64,000 bases of DNA from Acinetobacter populi (GTDB lineage Bacteria; Pseudomonadota; Gammaproteobacteria; Pseudomonadales; Moraxellaceae), in assembly GCF_002174125.1 (NCBI RefSeq), contig NZ_NEXX01000003.1, positions 13,749-77,748 of the forward strand, read 5' to 3'. Both the position numbers and the translations under genes were made by a program. The notes below the pieces were generated by a model. It saw only the letters and a list, made by a program, of their open reading frames with translations. It had not been told where the DNA came from and made no database searches. Below are positions 61,532 to 64,000 of this stretch, piece by piece (position 1 is the first letter of the stretch; every line of letters begins with the position of its first letter).

Positions 61532-62299
61532 ATGTCTGTATATCTTGCCTATTTATTTAGTGAACAAAGTCTGGTCGTCAATCAAAATCTGGAATTGCCT
61601 CGCATCGAGGCAATCCAGAATGATCTATTTGTCGAACAGGTGAAAGATAAAGTCATTGTGCGGGATATTAACCCGAATACCCAGTTACCCGAAGGCTACC
61701 AACTGGTTCCGATTCGTGAGTTGATCATGCATTGGTCATCTCATCAATTTGAACAGGCATCCAAAGCCAAACAACTGCTTGAATGGCGCCGAAACCATAA
61801 GTTTTGTAGTCATTGTGGACATGAAACCGTCGAACATGATACGCAATTTGCCATGGTCTGTCCTGTGTGTCATTACTACCAATACCCGCGGGTGCAGCCT
61901 TGTATTATTACCATCATCACCCGAGGCAATGAAATTCTTCTGGCAAAAGCCAACCGCAATCAAAATAATATGTATGGTTTGATTGCTGGTTTTGTGGAGG
62001 TTGGAGAAACACTGGAACAGGCCGTACAACGTGAAGCCATGGAAGAAGTCGGACTTAAATTAAAAAATCTGCAATATCTTTCCAGCCAGCCTTGGCCCTT
62101 TCCTTCCAATCTAATGATTGCCTTTCATGCCGAATATGACAGTGGCGAAATCGTATTACAGGAAGAAGAAATTGCTGATGCAAAATTTTTTGCATTTGAT
62201 CAACTTCCCAAGATTCCCATCCCGGGAAGTATCGCCTACAAAATGATTGATGATATGGTGCAACACTTATCACATATTGATCAATCTAAAACTGATTAA
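61532..62299 (+). CDS. nudC: NAD(+) diphosphatase / NAD-cap hydrolase NudC
   Basis: A 255-residue Nudix enzyme. A zinc ribbon (KFCSHCGHE and MVCPVCHYYQYP, about residues 91-115) is followed by the Nudix box GFVEVGETLEQAVQREAMEE ending in VGL. SQPWPFPSNLM, just after it, is the motif specific for NADH pyrophosphatases. It cleaves NAD(H) to NMN(H) and AMP and removes NAD caps from RNA. Its end overlaps the convergent hydrolase gene by 4 nt. It is probably co-transcribed with the FimL-like gene. Confidence 0.95.
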   Translation: MSVYLAYLFSEQSLVVNQNLELPRIEAIQNDLFVEQVKDKVIVRDINPNTQLPEGYQLVPIRELIMHWSSHQFEQASKAKQLLEWRRNHKFCSHCGHETVEHDTQFAMVCPVCHYYQYPRVQPCIITIITRGNEILLAKANRNQNNMYGLIAGFVEVGETLEQAVQREAMEEVGLKLKNLQYLSSQPWPFPSNLMIAFHAEYDSGEIVLQEEEIADAKFFAFDQLPKIPIPGSIAYKMIDDMVQHLSHIDQSKTD

Positions 62300-63144
62300 T
62301 TAACCTCAGGCTGATCAATAAAATCAAGCATCACCTGTCGGGTTTTAAACAGTCTATCGATACCTTCTGCCAGCGTGGCAATAATACTGATATGCGTCGT
62401 TGCGGGAATACGATAGACAGTTACCGCATTTTGTACATGCAGTAATGCCTGTTGCATCTTCTCGGTATTGTAGTCACCGACCAGTTGATCATTACCCGCC
62501 AATAGCAACAAATGCCGTATAGAATTATGAAAAGTAAAAAAACTTGGCATAATCAATTCTGGCGCCACAGTTTGATCAAACGCATATTGTGCAATTGGAT
62601 CACCGCGATGTTCAAACGAATAAGGGCCAGCGATACCGATTATAGCTCGAATAGCATTTAGATTTTGAATCGAATACTGAAATTGTGCGCCATGATACAC
62701 TGCTGCCATGACGTTTAACGCGCCGGCAGAGTGTCCGAGCAAAATGATCTGATCGGCAGCATAGCCATATTGATCGGCTTGTTGTGCCGCCGATAACCAG
62801 TTGATTGCCTGAATCACATCTTCAACATAGGTCGGATAAAGATGTTCAGGTGCAAGCTGATAATTCATGCAGGCCACATAAAAACCATATTTCGCCAGAT
62901 TCTGTGCCAGAAAAATATAATCGGTCTTACTGCCATGTTGCCATGAACCACCATGTACAAATAAAATCAAAGCATTATTAGTACGAGGTTTTTTTGGAAT
63001 ATATAAATCTAGCTTTTGTCGATCCGATGCCGTGGCATAGCTTAAATCAGCTCGGCACTGGGCATGATTGCCCACTGTTAACTGATTTAGCACATAATTC
63101 GGAACGTCATACCAGCGGAAATTTTTTAAAAACGGGATATGCAT
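62296..63144 (-). CDS. Alpha/beta hydrolase, HSL-like carboxylesterase
   Basis: A 282-residue alpha/beta hydrolase. The oxyanion-hole motif HGGSW is near residue 65, the nucleophile in GHSAGA near 137, the acid in AGNDQLVGDY and the His in TTHISI. These fit the hormone-sensitive-lipase/BD-FAE group that hydrolyses short esters or kynurenine-like amides. There is no signal peptide, so it is cytosolic. It lies 6 nt after the BON-lipoprotein gene. The substrate is not predictable. Confidence 0.85.
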   Translation of the reverse strand: MHIPFLKNFRWYDVPNYVLNQLTVGNHAQCRADLSYATASDRQKLDLYIPKKPRTNNALILFVHGGSWQHGSKTDYIFLAQNLAKYGFYVACMNYQLAPEHLYPTYVEDVIQAINWLSAAQQADQYGYAADQIILLGHSAGALNVMAAVYHGAQFQYSIQNLNAIRAIIGIAGPYSFEHRGDPIAQYAFDQTVAPELIMPSFFTFHNSIRHLLLLAGNDQLVGDYNTEKMQQALLHVQNAVTVYRIPATTHISIIATLAEGIDRLFKTRQVMLDFIDQPEVN

Positions 63145-63150
63145 TGGCAG

Positions 63151-63921
63151 TTATGGCTCAGCACTCACAGGCGCACTTTGTATATTATCCTGTGCTGGCA
63201 CTTGATCATTGACAGGCTGTTCCTGATTAGGATCAATAGCAACCGGTGTTGGATCTGCCAAAGGCGTTGTGGTAACTGCGCCCAAGCCAACCCCAGCGAC
63301 ATTACTGCTCGCTGCCGGTGCAGCATAAGCAGAAGCACTACTTTGATTCTGTTCAACATTATCAATTAACGTGACAATCTTGGTGACATTACCAACGTTT
63401 TGTAAAACATTATTTAAATCGGCAATTTCAGCATTATTCAAACGGCCCATGACATACAGTACCGCATCTTCAGTGTGAATGAGGACTTTGCTTTCACGAA
63501 TCAAGGGTGCTCTTAGCAATAAAGCCTTGGTATTTGCCGTTACACCGAGATCCTGCATAATTGTGGAATAACTCACCTGATTGCCCACAGTAATAAAGTT
63601 ATGTACTGCTTTGACATCAGTCATGGATTTGACATTGTCTTCTGCCAATTGTTTTAAATGTTGATCAGGAACTTGACCGGTTAACAGCACACTGCTGTGA
63701 AAACTTTCGATATTAATACGGGATTGCTTAAACCGGGCATCCAATTTATACAGGTTAATTTTGGCAGTCCGTTCAATTGACTTGTCAATCACGACCTGTC
63801 CTAGGCTACGTTCACCAGATTCGGTACCTACAGCACTTGAGGTATTATTGGCAATAAAGGAGGCACATCCTGTACTTAATGCGACAAATAACGACAGTGT
63901 TACAATTTTAAAAGTTTTCAC
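63151..63921 (-). CDS. BON-domain outer-membrane lipoprotein (OsmY/YraP/DolP-like)
   Basis: A 256-residue lipoprotein; the signal peptide ends at STGC (Cys19). Two BON domains follow (about 48-112 and 120-190). SSVLLTGQVPDQHLKQLAED and DAVLYVMGRLNNAEIADLNN are the repeated glycine-containing core. A Pro/Gln/Asp-rich tail of about 65 residues is unlike E. coli DolP and is probably disordered. DolP binds anionic phospholipids and supports outer-membrane integrity and division-site amidase activation. GGAG lies upstream of the ATG. Confidence 0.88.
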   Translation of the reverse strand: MKTFKIVTLSLFVALSTGCASFIANNTSSAVGTESGERSLGQVVIDKSIERTAKINLYKLDARFKQSRINIESFHSSVLLTGQVPDQHLKQLAEDNVKSMTDVKAVHNFITVGNQVSYSTIMQDLGVTANTKALLLRAPLIRESKVLIHTEDAVLYVMGRLNNAEIADLNNVLQNVGNVTKIVTLIDNVEQNQSSASAYAAPAASSNVAGVGLGAVTTTPLADPTPVAIDPNQEQPVNDQVPAQDNIQSAPVSAEP

Positions 63922-64000
63922 ACAAGGACTCCAGGTCTTCCACTATTTTGAAAAGCTCATTTTATTACATTGTATAAGCATTTTTGATCCACTGTAAATT

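Overview
The window looks like chromosomal DNA of an Acinetobacter species or close relative. This is inferred from low-GC gammaproteobacterial coding sequence, an RNase HI-DnaQ fusion, an OsmC-YcaO fusion, a very long multi-LysM MltD, and a full YejABEF set. All functions below are read from sequence motifs and family knowledge; no database search was run.

Layout. (1) 1-6.7 kb: a minus-strand catabolic operon (AAHS-type MFS importer, divergent shikimate-dehydrogenase homologue, TIM-barrel isomerase-like protein, two FAD dehydrogenases of the 3-ketosteroid-delta1-dehydrogenase type, the last one running off the window) with a divergent IclR regulator and a clean palindromic operator. It looks built to oxidise, desaturate and perhaps aromatise an alicyclic hydroxy compound. 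(2) 6.7-12.3 kb: OsmC-YcaO fusion, a HipBA-type toxin-antitoxin pair, an EamA exporter and the scar of a deleted SDR gene. (3) 12.5-24.1 kb: two adjacent convergent drug-efflux operons. One is TetR / OMF-MFS(EmrB)-MFP(EmrA). The other is TetR-MFP-RND-OMF of the AdeABC/AdeIJK type. Each has its own palindromic operator. (4) 24.5-38.1 kb: a ten-gene module resembling acetophenone carboxylase (two HyuA-like, one HyuB-like, a small zinc-ribbon subunit, a delta-like subunit) followed by a COG0523 GTPase, a succinyl-CoA:3-ketoacid CoA-transferase pair, a decayed gene and a carboxymuconolactone-decarboxylase-like gene. A divergent sigma-54 activator, a near-consensus -24/-12 promoter and two phased upstream repeats go with it. 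The expected chemistry is ATP-dependent carboxylation of a methyl ketone to a 3-oxoacid, then CoA activation. (5) 38.4-44.6 kb: tRNA-Ser(UGA), fadH, an ABC exporter, an AraC regulator and an orphan gcvH. (6) 44.6-49.2 kb: a copper gene set (His-rich protein, CopA, CopB) and an OYE-family flavoprotein with a 24-bp palindrome upstream. (7) 49.3-58.0 kb: mltD followed by yejA-B-E-F on one strand, which suggests murein turnover and muropeptide or peptide uptake. (8) 58.2-63.9 kb: rnhA-dnaQ fusion, a FimL-like protein, nudC, an alpha/beta hydrolase and a BON-domain lipoprotein.

The most novel candidates are the sigma-54-controlled ketone carboxylase module (4), the alicyclic catabolic operon (1), and a nine-A run exactly at the RNase H/DnaQ domain boundary whose two alternative frames both stop at once.
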